Assembly: GCA_945874155.1 (NCBI GenBank)
Contig: CAMCFO010000013.1
Location: forward strand, 1-64,000
Direction: 5' to 3'
Length of the DNA stretch: 64,000 bases
Origin: an uncultured Bacteroidales bacterium
Lineage (GTDB): Bacteria > Bacteroidota > Bacteroidia > Bacteroidales > UBA932
Positions within the stretch are counted from its first letter, which is position 1; each line of letters starts with the position of its first letter. The notes under the pieces were generated by a model. It was given only the letters and a program-made list of their open reading frames with translations. It did not search any database and was not told the DNA's origin. Positions 32,770 to 42,642 of the stretch are shown here, piece by piece. The position numbers and the translations under genes are program-made.

Positions 32770-34293
32770 CTAGATAAGCGCCTCGCCGGTCATAGCGGCA
32801 GGTTGAGCTATGCCCATCAGTTTGAGGATGGTCGGAGCCACGTCGGCGAGTTTGCCGTCCTTCACGCTCTTGACCTCGTCTCCGGCATTGATTACTATGA
32901 ACTGAACGGTGTTGAGGGAATGGGCCGTGTTCGGAGTGCCGTCCGGATTGACAGCATTGTCCGCATTTCCGTGGTCTGCGGTAAGGAGCACTGCATAGCC
33001 CTGACTGATTGCGGCTTCCACAACCTTCTTCACACACTGGTCAATCTTGGCAACCGCGCGGCAGATGGAAGTATAGACTCCCGTGTGGCCCACCATATCT
33101 CCGTTTGCAAAATTCAGGATAATCATATCCTCCTTGCCGGTCTGGATGGCAGTCACAAGTTTCTCTGTCACTTCAGTTGCGCTCATTTCAGGCAGAAGGT
33201 CGTAGGTAGGGACCTTAGGTGAGTTCACCAGAATGCGGTCCTCGTTCTCGAACTGGGCTTCGCGTCCGCCGTTGAAGAAGAAGGTCACGTGGGCATATTT
33301 CTCAGTCTCAGCGATGCGGAGCTGTCTCTTGCCTGCTTTTGCAACCGTCTCTCCCAGTGTGTCTTCCACATTCTCTTTAGGGAAGAGGATATGAACTCCC
33401 TTGAAGGAAGCGTCATACGGGGTCATACAGCAGTAGTACAGCGGAAGCGTGTGCATACCTGCCTCCGGCATATCCTGCTGGGTGAGCACGCTGGTCAGTT
33501 CCCTTGCCCTGTCGTTGCGGAAGTTGAAGAAAATCACTGCATCCCCCTCGGCAATCTTGCCCACAGCCTCTCCGTCAGCACCCGTGATTACTGTAGGCTT
33601 GATGAACTCGTCGGTAACTCCCTCAGCATAAGATGCTTCAATGGCTGCTGTTGCGGAAGTGGCCTTGATGCCTTCGCCGCTGACGAGCATATCGTAGGCC
33701 TGTTTCACACGGTCCCATCTCTTGTCGCGATCCATGGCATAGAACCTTCCGCAGACAGATGCAACCTTTCCGCAGCTGCCCGCCATCTCCTTTTCAAGTT
33801 CCTCCACGAAGCCTTTGCCGCTCTTCGGGTCGCAATCGCGTCCGTCCATAAAGCAGTGAACGAAAACCTTCTCAAGACCGTATTCCTTGGCAACCGCGAG
33901 GAACTCGTAAACGTGTGCAAGGGAAGAGTGCACTCCGCCCATGGAAGCCAGGCCCATAAGATGGAGAGCCTTGCCGTTGGCCTTTGCATAATCGTAGGCT
34001 GCCTTGATTTCGGCATTCTCAAGCAGTTTGTGGTCGCGGCAGGCGATGTTGATTTTCACAAGGTCCTGATACACGACCCTTCCTGCACCGAGGTTGAGGT
34101 GGCCCACTTCAGAATTGCCCATCTGTCCGTCAGGCAGTCCCACATATTCGCCGCAGGCCTGAAGGTGGCTGAAAGGATATTTCTCGCGGAGAGAATCGAT
34201 GTATGGAGCGCCCTGGGTGTAGATTGCATTGGTCCAATCGTGCTTTCCCTCGCCCCATCCGTCAAGAATCATCAAAAGTACTTTTCTTTCCAT
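32770..34293 (-). CDS. gpmI: 2,3-bisphosphoglycerate-independent phosphoglycerate mutase
   Basis: The manganese-dependent enzyme interconverts 3- and 2-phosphoglycerate in glycolysis. The N-terminus [16 protein letters not shown] carries the first metal-binding aspartate. The phosphoserine is S61 in [17 protein letters not shown]. The C-terminal metal site includes [11 protein letters not shown]. The length of 507 residues is normal. It is transcribed leftward from a promoter that overlaps that of rnr and ends at a strong hairpin. Confidence 0.97.
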   Translation of the reverse strand: MERKVLLMILDGWGEGKHDWTNAIYTQGAPYIDSLREKYPFSHLQACGEYVGLPDGQMGNSEVGHLNLGAGRVVYQDLVKINIACRDHKLLENAEIKAAYDYAKANGKALHLMGLASMGGVHSSLAHVYEFLAVAKEYGLEKVFVHCFMDGRDCDPKSGKGFVEELEKEMAGSCGKVASVCGRFYAMDRDKRWDRVKQAYDMLVSGEGIKATSATAAIEASYAEGVTDEFIKPTVITGADGEAVGKIAEGDAVIFFNFRNDRARELTSVLTQQDMPEAGMHTLPLYYCCMTPYDASFKGVHILFPKENVEDTLGETVAKAGKRQLRIAETEKYAHVTFFFNGGREAQFENEDRILVNSPKVPTYDLLPEMSATEVTEKLVTAIQTGKEDMIILNFANGDMVGHTGVYTSICRAVAKIDQCVKKVVEAAISQGYAVLLTADHGNADNAVNPDGTPNTAHSLNTVQFIVINAGDEVKSVKDGKLADVAPTILKLMGIAQPAAMTGEALI

Positions 34294-34317
34294 AATATAT
34301 ACGTAATAATTATTTCG

Positions 34318-34325
34318 TAAATTTG
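34318..34325 (+). promoter_or_regulatory. -7 box of rnr
   Basis: TAAATTTG, 30 bases before the rnr ATG. It forms part of an inverted repeat (ATTTGC-ACC-GCAAAT) with the opposite -7 box of gpmI. Confidence 0.5.
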
Positions 34326-34330
34326 CACCG

Positions 34331-34338
34331 CAAATATA
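34331..34338 (-). promoter_or_regulatory. -7 box of gpmI
   Basis: The minus strand reads TATATTTG, about 38 bases before the gpmI start. It faces the rnr -7 box, with only five bases between them. Confidence 0.5.
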
Positions 34339-34355
34339 GCAATTTTATACGTAAA

Positions 34356-36638
34356 ATGTCGAGAAAAAAGAGATACGGGACACGCCGGACCCGTGAAAAG
34401 AAACAGTTGCCTGTTTTTGAAGGCACCGTGCAGATGACACGGGAGGGATTTGCATTCGTAATTGTCGAAGGACAGGAAGATGATATATTCGTCCGGGCAA
34501 ACAAACTTGGAGGTGCCCTGCACGGAGACAGGGTGAAAGTTGCCGTCACACGGGAGAAGACGGAAAGATCCCGGAGAGAGGGATACGTCCTTGAGATTGT
34601 TGAACGCTCCGCAAAACCTTTCGTGGGCATATTGCATATCTTTGATTCTCAGGCTTGGGTGCTTATGCAGAGCCGCACAATGCCTTATGACATAGTGGTT
34701 TCCGACCTCGAGAAACACCCGGATGCAGAAACGGGAATGAAGGTGGCGGCAGTGGTGGACTATTGGAAGAGGGGAGATTCCTGCCCTACGGGACATATTG
34801 TGGACGTGCTGGGAATGCCCGGGGAAAACGACACCGAGATGCACGCCATACTTTCCGAATTCGGTCTGCCGTACAAGTTTGAGGCTGAGGTTGAAGATGC
34901 GGCGGATTCCATATCAGACAAGATTACCGAAGAGGATTGGAAGGGACGCCGCGATTTCACCGGCACACTCACCTTTACCATAGACCCTGCAGATGCCAAG
35001 GACTTTGACGATGCCTTGAGTTTCCGCAAACTCGAAAACGGAAATTATGAGGTGGGAGTCCATATTGCCGATGTAAGCCATTATGTCACACCGGGTTCCG
35101 TGGTGGATGAAGAGGCCAGGACAAGGGGTACATCCGTATATCTCGTGGACAGGACAGTGCCTATGTTGCCGGAAAAGCTCTGCAACAAGCTCTGTTCCCT
35201 GCGTCCGAATGAAAAGAAACTCACTTTCTCGGCAGTCTTTGAAATTACTCCTCTGGCACGTGTCGTTTCCAAATGGTTCGGGCGTACAGTCATCGAATCG
35301 GATTTCCGTTTTGCTTATGAAGGGGCACAGACCATCATAGAAGAAGGAAAAGTCGTTGAGGGCTATGCCGCCGAAGTTATGGGGCAGAGCAAGGTCGTAC
35401 CTGTGGAGGTGCAGGAAGCAGTGCTGACACTCAACAAGTTGGCTGCCAAGTTCCGCAAGAAGCGCTTTGCATCCGGGGCTATCAGCTTCGAGCGTCCGGA
35501 GATGAAGGTGCAGGTGGACGAAAACGGAAAACCTGTGGGAGTCTGCCAGAAGATTTCCAAGGAGGCCAACTGGCTCATAGAGGAATTTATGCTGCTTGCA
35601 AACAGAAGCGTGGCAGAGTTCGTGGCGAAGGGAGCCCAACTGGACAAGGACGGCAATCCTCTCGACAAACCCAAGGCTCTCAAGGATGAGAAAACCTTCG
35701 TATATCGTGTCCACGACGAACCGGATTTCGCAAAAATCGACAATCTCCGCGGATTTGTGGGCAATTTCGGCTATAACATCGGAACTGTCGAAAACGGCAA
35801 GGACATATCCCGGGAATTGAACAAACTCTTCACCTCAGCCAAGGATGCCCCTGAATTCAATGCCATCGAGTTGCTTGCGTTGAGGACTATGGCCAAGGCT
35901 CGCTACGATGTGAACAATATCGGCCACTACGGCTTGGCATTCAGTTACTACACTCATTTCACGTCTCCGATCCGGCGTTATCCGGACCTGATGGTGCACC
36001 GCCTGCTCGCCGAATATCTGGCCGGAGGCAAGTCCGCTGACAGAGAGTATTATGCCCAGGCTTGCAACTACGCATCCCAGCGTGAAGTCGTGGCGGCGGA
36101 GGCCGAGAGAGCGAGCATAAAGTACAAGCTCGTGGAGTTTATGCAGGACAAACTCGGACAGGAATTCACAGGCCACATCTCAGGCCTCACGGAGTGGGGA
36201 ATGTATGTGGAAATCGAGCCCACCAAAATCGAAGGTATGGTGCCCCTGCGTGAGGTCAAGTCAGATTTCTTCGAATTCGACTCCGAGCGCTACCGTCTTG
36301 TGGGCCGCCGTTCGCACCGGGTGTTCAATCTCGGCGATGAAGTGAAAATACGTGTAAAGAAAGCCAATCTGGAGCAATCCCTGCTGGATTATGAACTTGT
36401 GGAGGCGGACATACCGTTTGCAAAGCCGGCTCCGGAAACTCCTGCTGGGAAAACTTCGGACAAAACCTCTGGCAAGGCTTCCGGCAAATCTTCAGGGAAG
36501 TCATCCGGGGCAGCCGGGAAGTCATCTTCCAAGTCCAGAAGAATCAAGACCACCAGTTTCTCCTCCAAAAAGAAAACTTCCGGATCCGGCAAGAGCAAAT
36601 CCGGAAGCCGTAAATCACGCAAGTCTCAGAAAGAATAA
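34356..36638 (+). CDS. rnr: ribonuclease R
   Basis: A 3'-5' exoribonuclease that degrades structured RNA. It contains cold-shock-like OB domains (about residues 20-160), the RNB catalytic domain with TIDPADAKDFDDALS, and an S1 domain near residues 590-670 (FTGHISGLTEWGMYVEIE). The C-terminal tail of about 65 residues is rich in Lys, Ser and Gly, typical of RNase R. I start at the ATG at 34356; an earlier TTG at 34323 lies within the -7 box. It has 760 residues. Confidence 0.96.
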   Translation: MSRKKRYGTRRTREKKQLPVFEGTVQMTREGFAFVIVEGQEDDIFVRANKLGGALHGDRVKVAVTREKTERSRREGYVLEIVERSAKPFVGILHIFDSQAWVLMQSRTMPYDIVVSDLEKHPDAETGMKVAAVVDYWKRGDSCPTGHIVDVLGMPGENDTEMHAILSEFGLPYKFEAEVEDAADSISDKITEEDWKGRRDFTGTLTFTIDPADAKDFDDALSFRKLENGNYEVGVHIADVSHYVTPGSVVDEEARTRGTSVYLVDRTVPMLPEKLCNKLCSLRPNEKKLTFSAVFEITPLARVVSKWFGRTVIESDFRFAYEGAQTIIEEGKVVEGYAAEVMGQSKVVPVEVQEAVLTLNKLAAKFRKKRFASGAISFERPEMKVQVDENGKPVGVCQKISKEANWLIEEFMLLANRSVAEFVAKGAQLDKDGNPLDKPKALKDEKTFVYRVHDEPDFAKIDNLRGFVGNFGYNIGTVENGKDISRELNKLFTSAKDAPEFNAIELLALRTMAKARYDVNNIGHYGLAFSYYTHFTSPIRRYPDLMVHRLLAEYLAGGKSADREYYAQACNYASQREVVAAEAERASIKYKLVEFMQDKLGQEFTGHISGLTEWGMYVEIEPTKIEGMVPLREVKSDFFEFDSERYRLVGRRSHRVFNLGDEVKIRVKKANLEQSLLDYELVEADIPFAKPAPETPAGKTSDKTSGKASGKSSGKSSGAAGKSSSKSRRIKTTSFSSKKKTSGSGKSKSGSRKSRKSQKE

Positions 36639-36794
36639 CCTAAGGAAATTCCTCTTATAATCGGCTCCCACTGAAGTTGTTAAATCGATATATCCCCAGC
36701 TGTTCTGGGAGATGTATGCCCCGTGGTTTGCACTCTTCATTCGGGAGACCTTATAATATGTACAGAAATTTCCCGTCTCGATTTGCTTTTGATG
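36615..36794 (-). pseudogene. relic of a subtilisin-family (S8) protease gene
   Basis: On the minus strand, 36731 to 36684 translates to ANHGAYISQNSWGYID, nearly identical to ADHGAVISQNSWGYVY in the intact subtilase at 42643. The frame stays open from about 36794 to a TGA at 36615-36617 (Y-Y-K-V-S-R-M-K upstream; LTTSVGADYKRN downstream), but no catalytic Asp, His or Ser motif and no start are present. The rest of the gap 36639-37129 is AT-rich and shows only two hairpins. I interpret this as an internal fragment of a decayed gene. Confidence 0.55.
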
Positions 36795-36808
36795 TCTGGG
36801 GACTGTTG

Positions 36809-36828
36809 AAATGTAATTTTTTACATTT
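36809..36828. other. short perfect hairpin in the rnr-susC gap
   Basis: AAATGTAA and TTACATTT pair around TTTT, followed by TATG. Role unknown; it could be a weak terminator or an operator. Confidence 0.4.
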
Positions 36829-37004
36829 TATGCATAAAACGATTTCATATCCATTCGTTAAAAATCATAAGTTTTACACCATAAAAAGTTAAATAATTTA
36901 ACTCAAAACGGTTAAGAAACAAAGAAATAAATACTTAACTCATTGAATTGCAATAGTTAAAAGATTTGCATTTATCAAATTTTATGCGGACATTTGTAGT
37001 TCGC

Positions 37005-37032
37005 GCACGAATAAACGCCCGTTTATTTGTGC
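37005..37032. other. 12-bp hairpin upstream of susC
   Basis: GCACGAATAAAC pairs with GTTTATTTGTGC (one G-T pair) around GCCC. It is 98 bases before the SusC start and may be a regulator site or a leader structure. No convincing -33/-7 pair was found in this gap. Confidence 0.5.
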
Positions 37033-37129
37033 AAAGTGGTCAGCATTATGTAAGGATTCTTCCGTAGTGCTGCCTGTAGGTAGATACAAATTAGAGGTAT
37101 TATAAGTTTAATTAAAATTTGGTAAAGCA

Positions 37130-40100
37130 ATGAGGAAAATCAAGCTTCTCCTTACCAGTTTGTTCGTGGCAGCAGGTCTTTCAGCCTATGCCCAGACACA
37201 AAACGTGACAGGTACTGTCATTGATTCTTCAACAGGCGAGCCAATTCCTGCAGCAAGCGTCATAGTCAGGGACGCTAAAGCTGCTGAAGGTGTTGCGGCG
37301 GACTTGGATGGACATTTCACCATCAAGGCATCCCCGAATGCAGTGCTTGTCGTTTCATCGGTCGGATATCAGACCAAGGAAATTCAGGTGAAGGGTCAGA
37401 AAACCATCACCATTGCACTTGACGTCGATTCCCAGTTCCTGGAGGCTGCAGTGAAAATCGGTTACGGTTCATCCAAGAAAATCGGAAATCAGGTTGGTGC
37501 AGTCACCACCGTCAAGGCCGACATCGTAAAGAATTCGGCATCACAGTCTCCTCTGGACCTTCTTCAGGGCCAGGTTGCCGGTATGCAGGTACTCAGTACG
37601 GGCGGTGTGGCCGGTGACAATTCCATATCAATGAAGATTCACGGTGTTGGTTCACTTTCCAGCAGCAGCGAACCTCTGTTCATCATTGACGGTGTGCAAT
37701 CCACCAGCACTATGATTATGAACCTGAACCCTAACGACATCCTGTCGATTACTGTCCTCAAGGATGCATCTTCAACCTCAATGTACGGTTCCCTCGGAGC
37801 AAACGGTGTGGTTTACATCACCACCAAGGGAGGCCATTTCAATGAGAGGGCAAGCGTTACGGTTCACAGCCAGTGGGGTCTCTCAACCCTTGCAAACAAG
37901 CAGTTCTACGAGAATATGATGAGCGGAGACGAACTCAAATCCTTCTGGATTCGTGCCGGCATTATGACTCCTCAGGCAATATATGACACCTACACCGCAA
38001 AGGGTTTCACAGCCAACACCAAATGGTACGAGTATTTCCAGAACCTCAACGGTCTGCAGTGCCAGAACGACGTGACCATCGAGGGTGGTAGCGAGAAGGT
38101 AGCCTATATGGTCAGTGCATCCCAGTTCCATCAGGACGGTAACACCGTGGGCAACTACTACGACCGTTACACCCTGCGCTCCAATGTGCAGGCCCGCCCG
38201 ACCAACTGGCTCAAAGCCGGAGTGAACCTCACAGGATATGTCACCAAAGACCAGCAAAACCCTAACTGGAGCAACTCGGGCGATATTACCGGTGGTGCTT
38301 ATACCTCCGGAGGTCTTTCCTATTCCATCAACCCTCTCCACCCGGCAATAGACCCTGAGACAGGCAAGGAGTATGAGGAACAGTATCCTAACGGCCTTGT
38401 GAATCCGGCATACTATATGAGTAAGAGAAAGGATGTTTACAATAGATATGGTGTCAACGGTTCCGTATATCTTGAAATTGAGCCGTACAAGGACCTCATC
38501 ATCACATCCCGTCTCGGAACTGACTCTTATGTGGATAAGAGAGACGCGTGCCTCCTTCCTTCCGCTTCCTTCACTGAAAGTTCCCAGAGGCTTCTCGGTG
38601 ATTATTTCTACACCAAGAATACCATAACCAACACCATCGAGTACAGCTACACCTTCGACCAAGGACATTCATTCTCCGTACTGGCAGGTCAGGAGGGAAT
38701 TGGATACCTTTACAAGAGCCACGCCAGTTCCTCCCAGGGCCAGACCGATGACCGCCTGATGAATATTCAGAACGGTAAGCAGGAAACCTTCTCGATGAGC
38801 CAGAGCAAGTCTGAATATGCCTTCCTTTCATTCTTCGGACACGCGGACTACAACTATCAGGAAAGGTATTTCGTGGATGCAACCGTACGTTATGACGCAT
38901 CCTCCCGTTTCGGTAAGAACAACCGCTGGGCACCTTTCTGGGCCGTGGGTCTGATGTGGAATCTCAAGAATGAGAACGTGCTCAAGGACGTGAAGGCAGT
39001 GAACGACCTGTCCATCAAACTCAGCTACGGTACCCAGGGTAATGCCAACATCGGCAACTATGAGCACCTCGGTCTCATTGCTGCAAGTTCAAGCAAATAT
39101 AATGGAGAGAGCTATCTCTATCTCGGTTCCCCTGCCAATGAAAGCCTGACCTGGGAGAAGCAAAAGCTGCTCACAGCAACGGTGGAAGGCCGATTCTGGG
39201 ACATGCTCAATGCTGAAATCTCATTCTACAACAGGGTGACTTCGGATATGCTTATGTCAGTGCCTCAGCCGTACACCTCAGGATTCTCAAGCGTTTCAGC
39301 AAACGTGGGTTCCCTCCAGAACACAGGTGTGGACATCACCATCGGAGTGGACATACTCAAGGCCAGGAACTACGGACTCACATTCAATACCACCTTCAAC
39401 TATAATTCCGAGAAGGTGACCGAACTTTTCGACGGCAGAAAACGCTGGGAAATAGCCGGTACCGGAGTTGCGTATGTGGTAGGCAAGCCTGTGATGTATT
39501 ACTACCCGATTTATGCGGGAGTGGATCCCGAAGACGGTGCCCCGATGTGGTATCTTCCGGGCAAGGACAAGGATGTCTGCACAATGGATCCGAGCAGAGT
39601 CACCAAGGATTTCAACGAAGAGGAACTGACCCAGAACTCCGGCATACGCAGGCACGAGCCTGTCAGCGGAGGTTTCGGTCTCAGGGGTTTTTGGGAAGGC
39701 CTTTCCGTAAGCATAGACTTCTCCTATTTCGGAGGCAAATATCTCATCAACAACGATGCATATTTCTACGCCAACCCTAACCAGTTTGTAGGTGACAACC
39801 AGGTAAAGAGCGTCTCTGATTTCTGGACACCGTACAATAGGGATGCACAGTATCCTGACTGGTCCAAGGGTTATGTGATGCAGCCCGACACTCACATGCT
39901 TGAAAACGCATCCTTCCTCCGTCTGAAAAATCTTCAGATAGCCTATTCTCTCCCGAAAAAGGCTCTCGGTACCCAGAATGTTGTCAAGGGCGTACAATTC
40001 TCATTCACAGGACGTAACCTCTGGACAGTGACCAAGTACACTGGTATGGACCCTGAAGTGGACAGCAACTTGACCGTTGGTCTTCCGGGCAATACACTCC

Positions 40101-40132
40101 AGATTCTCGGAGGCGTTGAAATAAAATTCTAA
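37130..40132 (+). CDS. SusC/RagA-family TonB-linked outer-membrane transporter
   Basis: A 1000-residue SusC-type receptor. A signal peptide ending AYAQ is followed by a carboxypeptidase-like domain (about residues 23-105, GTVIDSSTGEPIPAASVIVR). The plug contains VAGMQVLSTGG and PLFIIDGVQ, then LKDASSTSMYGSLGANGVV, which is the SusC signature. The barrel ends in GVEIKF. It forms a lidded transporter with the SusD partner encoded 19 bases downstream and takes energy from TonB. The neighbouring protease suggests peptides as cargo, like RagAB, but that is inference. Confidence 0.95.
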   Translation: MRKIKLLLTSLFVAAGLSAYAQTQNVTGTVIDSSTGEPIPAASVIVRDAKAAEGVAADLDGHFTIKASPNAVLVVSSVGYQTKEIQVKGQKTITIALDVDSQFLEAAVKIGYGSSKKIGNQVGAVTTVKADIVKNSASQSPLDLLQGQVAGMQVLSTGGVAGDNSISMKIHGVGSLSSSSEPLFIIDGVQSTSTMIMNLNPNDILSITVLKDASSTSMYGSLGANGVVYITTKGGHFNERASVTVHSQWGLSTLANKQFYENMMSGDELKSFWIRAGIMTPQAIYDTYTAKGFTANTKWYEYFQNLNGLQCQNDVTIEGGSEKVAYMVSASQFHQDGNTVGNYYDRYTLRSNVQARPTNWLKAGVNLTGYVTKDQQNPNWSNSGDITGGAYTSGGLSYSINPLHPAIDPETGKEYEEQYPNGLVNPAYYMSKRKDVYNRYGVNGSVYLEIEPYKDLIITSRLGTDSYVDKRDACLLPSASFTESSQRLLGDYFYTKNTITNTIEYSYTFDQGHSFSVLAGQEGIGYLYKSHASSSQGQTDDRLMNIQNGKQETFSMSQSKSEYAFLSFFGHADYNYQERYFVDATVRYDASSRFGKNNRWAPFWAVGLMWNLKNENVLKDVKAVNDLSIKLSYGTQGNANIGNYEHLGLIAASSSKYNGESYLYLGSPANESLTWEKQKLLTATVEGRFWDMLNAEISFYNRVTSDMLMSVPQPYTSGFSSVSANVGSLQNTGVDITIGVDILKARNYGLTFNTTFNYNSEKVTELFDGRKRWEIAGTGVAYVVGKPVMYYYPIYAGVDPEDGAPMWYLPGKDKDVCTMDPSRVTKDFNEEELTQNSGIRRHEPVSGGFGLRGFWEGLSVSIDFSYFGGKYLINNDAYFYANPNQFVGDNQVKSVSDFWTPYNRDAQYPDWSKGYVMQPDTHMLENASFLRLKNLQIAYSLPKKALGTQNVVKGVQFSFTGRNLWTVTKYTGMDPEVDSNLTVGLPGNTLQILGGVEIKF

Positions 40133-40151
40133 AACATAAAGACAGAAAAAG

Positions 40152-41693
40152 ATGAAAAACAAGATATTGAAACCATTGTCAATTGTTATGGCACTCGGCA
40201 GCATTGTCTCCTGCAATCTGGACCTGTATCCCGACACCTCCATTCCTTACGATAAGGATGTGCCTATGATTCAGACAGAGGAGGACCTGAATGGCTATGA
40301 CAGGGGAGTGTATGCAAATTTCCGCGCCTGCCAGTCCGGAACCTTCAAGATTGCGGACGACGTGATGTTCGATGCCTTCAACGCGACGACTGAATACGGA
40401 AACCGTCTCGGTGGTCTGCATCGTCTCGACGGCTCATTCACTTCAGCAGATGAGTATGTGACCGATTTCTGGTATTCCCTCTATGTTTCCATCAAGAACT
40501 ACAACATTGCCATTGAGCAGGTGCCTATGTCCACCCTCGACAGGGAAATTTATGGTGATGCCCTTGACAATCTTATGGCTGATGCAAAGGCCGCCCGTGC
40601 CTGGTCCTATCTGCAGCTTGCAAGACGTTTCGGCAAGGCTTACAATCCTGCCACTGCTGCAACTGACCTCTGCGTGCCGCTTGAGCTCGTTTACGACCAG
40701 AACTCCCGTCCCGCAAGGGCAAGCGTGAAGGCTGTCTATGATCAGATCAAGTCTGACCTCGATGATGCATACAGCATCCTCAAGGATGAAGAAGGTGAGG
40801 CTGGATCTCAGTATTTCAATGTGGACGTACTTCGCTGCATGTATGCGAACTGGCATCTCGACACTCAGAACTACGAAAAGGCTTACGCCTATGCCGACAC
40901 TGTGATTTCCAATACTGCCTACGCACTTTGCGAAGATGAAAAGGAGTTTGCTGCAGAATATTTTGAGGATGCCGGCAAGGAGGCCATAATGATGCTTCCG
41001 ACCTCTCTGACCGAGCTTGTGGGCGGATACGGCGAGTACATCAACTACGGTCCCGATTCCAATTCCCCTACGAAAGATTCTTTCGGTTCGGGCTACATCC
41101 CGTCCAAGACTCTCGTAAGTTCTTATGATGCAACTGACCTCCGTCTGAAGTATTGGTTCAACGACACTGCAGATATACCGTTCATAAGCAATGGTTCCTA
41201 CTATCAGGGCGCATTCTATGTTTTCGTAAAATATCAGGGCAACACGGCTCTCAACGCCAGCGGTGTCATAGACGGTCACATAGCACCAAAGCCTTTTGCG
41301 CTGCCTGAAATGTATCTCGTGGCTGCAGAATCTGCTTTCAAGGCCGGCAATAAGCTTCAGGCAATGAGCAAGCTCACCACTCTCCAGAGCAAGAGAGGTG
41401 CAACCCCTTCATCCAGCATCTCTCTCGAAGCCATCCAGAAGGAGTGGTTCCGCGAGACAGTCGGAGATGGACTTCGTCTTGAGTGCCTCAAGAGATGGGG
41501 ATTTGGCTATTCCAGCCGTGAAGGCCAGGCCGGAGCACTTGCCAAAAATGTGCTGATAGTCACCAACGGATATGTTAACAAGAGCCTCCCTGCAAATGAC
41601 TACCACCTCTGCTGGCCTATTCCGGCTTATGAGCTCAAGGTGAATGCCAATCTCGTGCAGAACGACGGTTATTCTTCAGTCTCAGTTGATTAA
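40152..41693 (+). CDS. SusD/RagB-family surface lipoprotein
   Basis: The lipobox is SIVSC and the total length is 513 residues. The SusD fold is shown by the DLYPDTSIP start, the helical TPR-like middle (ARAWSYLQLARRFGKAYN) and the C-terminal QKEWFRETVGDGLRLECLKRWG, which is the conserved end of the RagB family. It caps the SusC barrel and binds the ligand at the surface. Starts 19 bases after susC. Confidence 0.95.
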   Translation: MKNKILKPLSIVMALGSIVSCNLDLYPDTSIPYDKDVPMIQTEEDLNGYDRGVYANFRACQSGTFKIADDVMFDAFNATTEYGNRLGGLHRLDGSFTSADEYVTDFWYSLYVSIKNYNIAIEQVPMSTLDREIYGDALDNLMADAKAARAWSYLQLARRFGKAYNPATAATDLCVPLELVYDQNSRPARASVKAVYDQIKSDLDDAYSILKDEEGEAGSQYFNVDVLRCMYANWHLDTQNYEKAYAYADTVISNTAYALCEDEKEFAAEYFEDAGKEAIMMLPTSLTELVGGYGEYINYGPDSNSPTKDSFGSGYIPSKTLVSSYDATDLRLKYWFNDTADIPFISNGSYYQGAFYVFVKYQGNTALNASGVIDGHIAPKPFALPEMYLVAAESAFKAGNKLQAMSKLTTLQSKRGATPSSSISLEAIQKEWFRETVGDGLRLECLKRWGFGYSSREGQAGALAKNVLIVTNGYVNKSLPANDYHLCWPIPAYELKVNANLVQNDGYSSVSVD

Positions 41694-41704
41694 ATGATGT
41701 GCAA

Positions 41705-42637
41705 ATGAAGATTATTATGAAAAGAATTACAGAATATATGGCTTTGGCAGCGGCGCTGCTCTCTATTGCGGCCTGCAACAAGGCGAAATTTATGGATACG
41801 ACCATACTCAGTTTCACCACCAAGAGTGTTTTATTCCCTGAGGATGGCGGAATCGTTAAAATTCCGGTGCAGCTGTATGGAGCTGACGAATGTGTGCTCA
41901 CCTACAGCGTGACTGCGGTAACAGCCAAGGAAGGCGAAAACTATGTTGTTGTGGACCGTTTCGGCAAGCCTGACAATACTGGAGTGCTTACTGTCAGCAA
42001 TGTGGACAAGGCTGTGAACGATTCCATAAGAATCCAGATTGTGGACCTTACCGGTATTGAAACAGGAAACCTTACAATCAAGATTGCGCTCAAAGAGGCA
42101 GCAGATGAAAAAATCAATCTTGGAGGATTCAACAGTTGCATCTGCACCATTATTGACAATGATGGTGGGCTTTCGAAGCTCATCGGAAGCTATGAAGGCT
42201 CAGGCGTAGATACTAAAGGTGAAGAAGTTGCTTTCAATTTCGATCTTGAGGAATATGATCCGACACAAGACCCTGAGGCATATTATACTGATGCAGACTG
42301 TATGATTACCAACGCCAGGATGCTTTTTGCCAACGGTAATGATATGGATTTCCAGGTGCCTATTTACGGTTATTTTGACAAAGATATGTCCAAGATTCAT
42401 ATCTATGGACTTCAGCCTTTCAACGCATACGATTTCGGAGGAGATCTCGGTGTATGTTTGGTAGCTTGGGGAATCGACCAGTACAATAATACTGATGACA
42501 TTACTCTCACAGCGGGAGACGGAGTTCTAGTACTTGATAGTCCTATTGGAATATGGCTTATGAACGATGATTCTGGTGATGTTATCAAAGCTCGGGCAGG
42601 AACTCTAGCCGAAGGTTACAAATGGACCAAGAAATAA
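41705..42637 (+). CDS. lipoprotein with calx-beta-like N-terminal domain
   Basis: The lipobox is SIAAC. The N-terminal domain (about residues 28-140) has the pattern VLFPEDGGIVKIPVQLYG, then AKEGENYVVVD and IDNDGG, which resembles a calx-beta-type fold (and the DUF4843 family of SusCD loci). The C-terminal half is not recognised. The ATG at 41705 is used; the ATG at 41717 would give a slightly shorter signal peptide and is as likely. It probably sits on the cell surface as an auxiliary ligand-binding protein of the SusCD system. Confidence 0.7.
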   Translation: MKIIMKRITEYMALAAALLSIAACNKAKFMDTTILSFTTKSVLFPEDGGIVKIPVQLYGADECVLTYSVTAVTAKEGENYVVVDRFGKPDNTGVLTVSNVDKAVNDSIRIQIVDLTGIETGNLTIKIALKEAADEKINLGGFNSCICTIIDNDGGLSKLIGSYEGSGVDTKGEEVAFNFDLEEYDPTQDPEAYYTDADCMITNARMLFANGNDMDFQVPIYGYFDKDMSKIHIYGLQPFNAYDFGGDLGVCLVAWGIDQYNNTDDITLTAGDGVLVLDSPIGIWLMNDDSGDVIKARAGTLAEGYKWTKK

Positions 42638-42642
42638 TCTGA

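Noticed and set aside
33289..34320. 343-codon plus-strand frame opposite gpmI
   Set aside because: Antisense to a clear gpmI; it ends in the promoter region and has no recognisable domain.
36677..36892. 71-codon plus-strand frame in the rnr-susC gap
   Set aside because: No motif or start signal; the minus strand of the same region carries the subtilase relic.
36639..37129. tRNA or riboswitch in the 490-base gap before susC
   Set aside because: I looked for a T-loop (GGTTCGAATCC-like) and long paired elements and found only two short hairpins.
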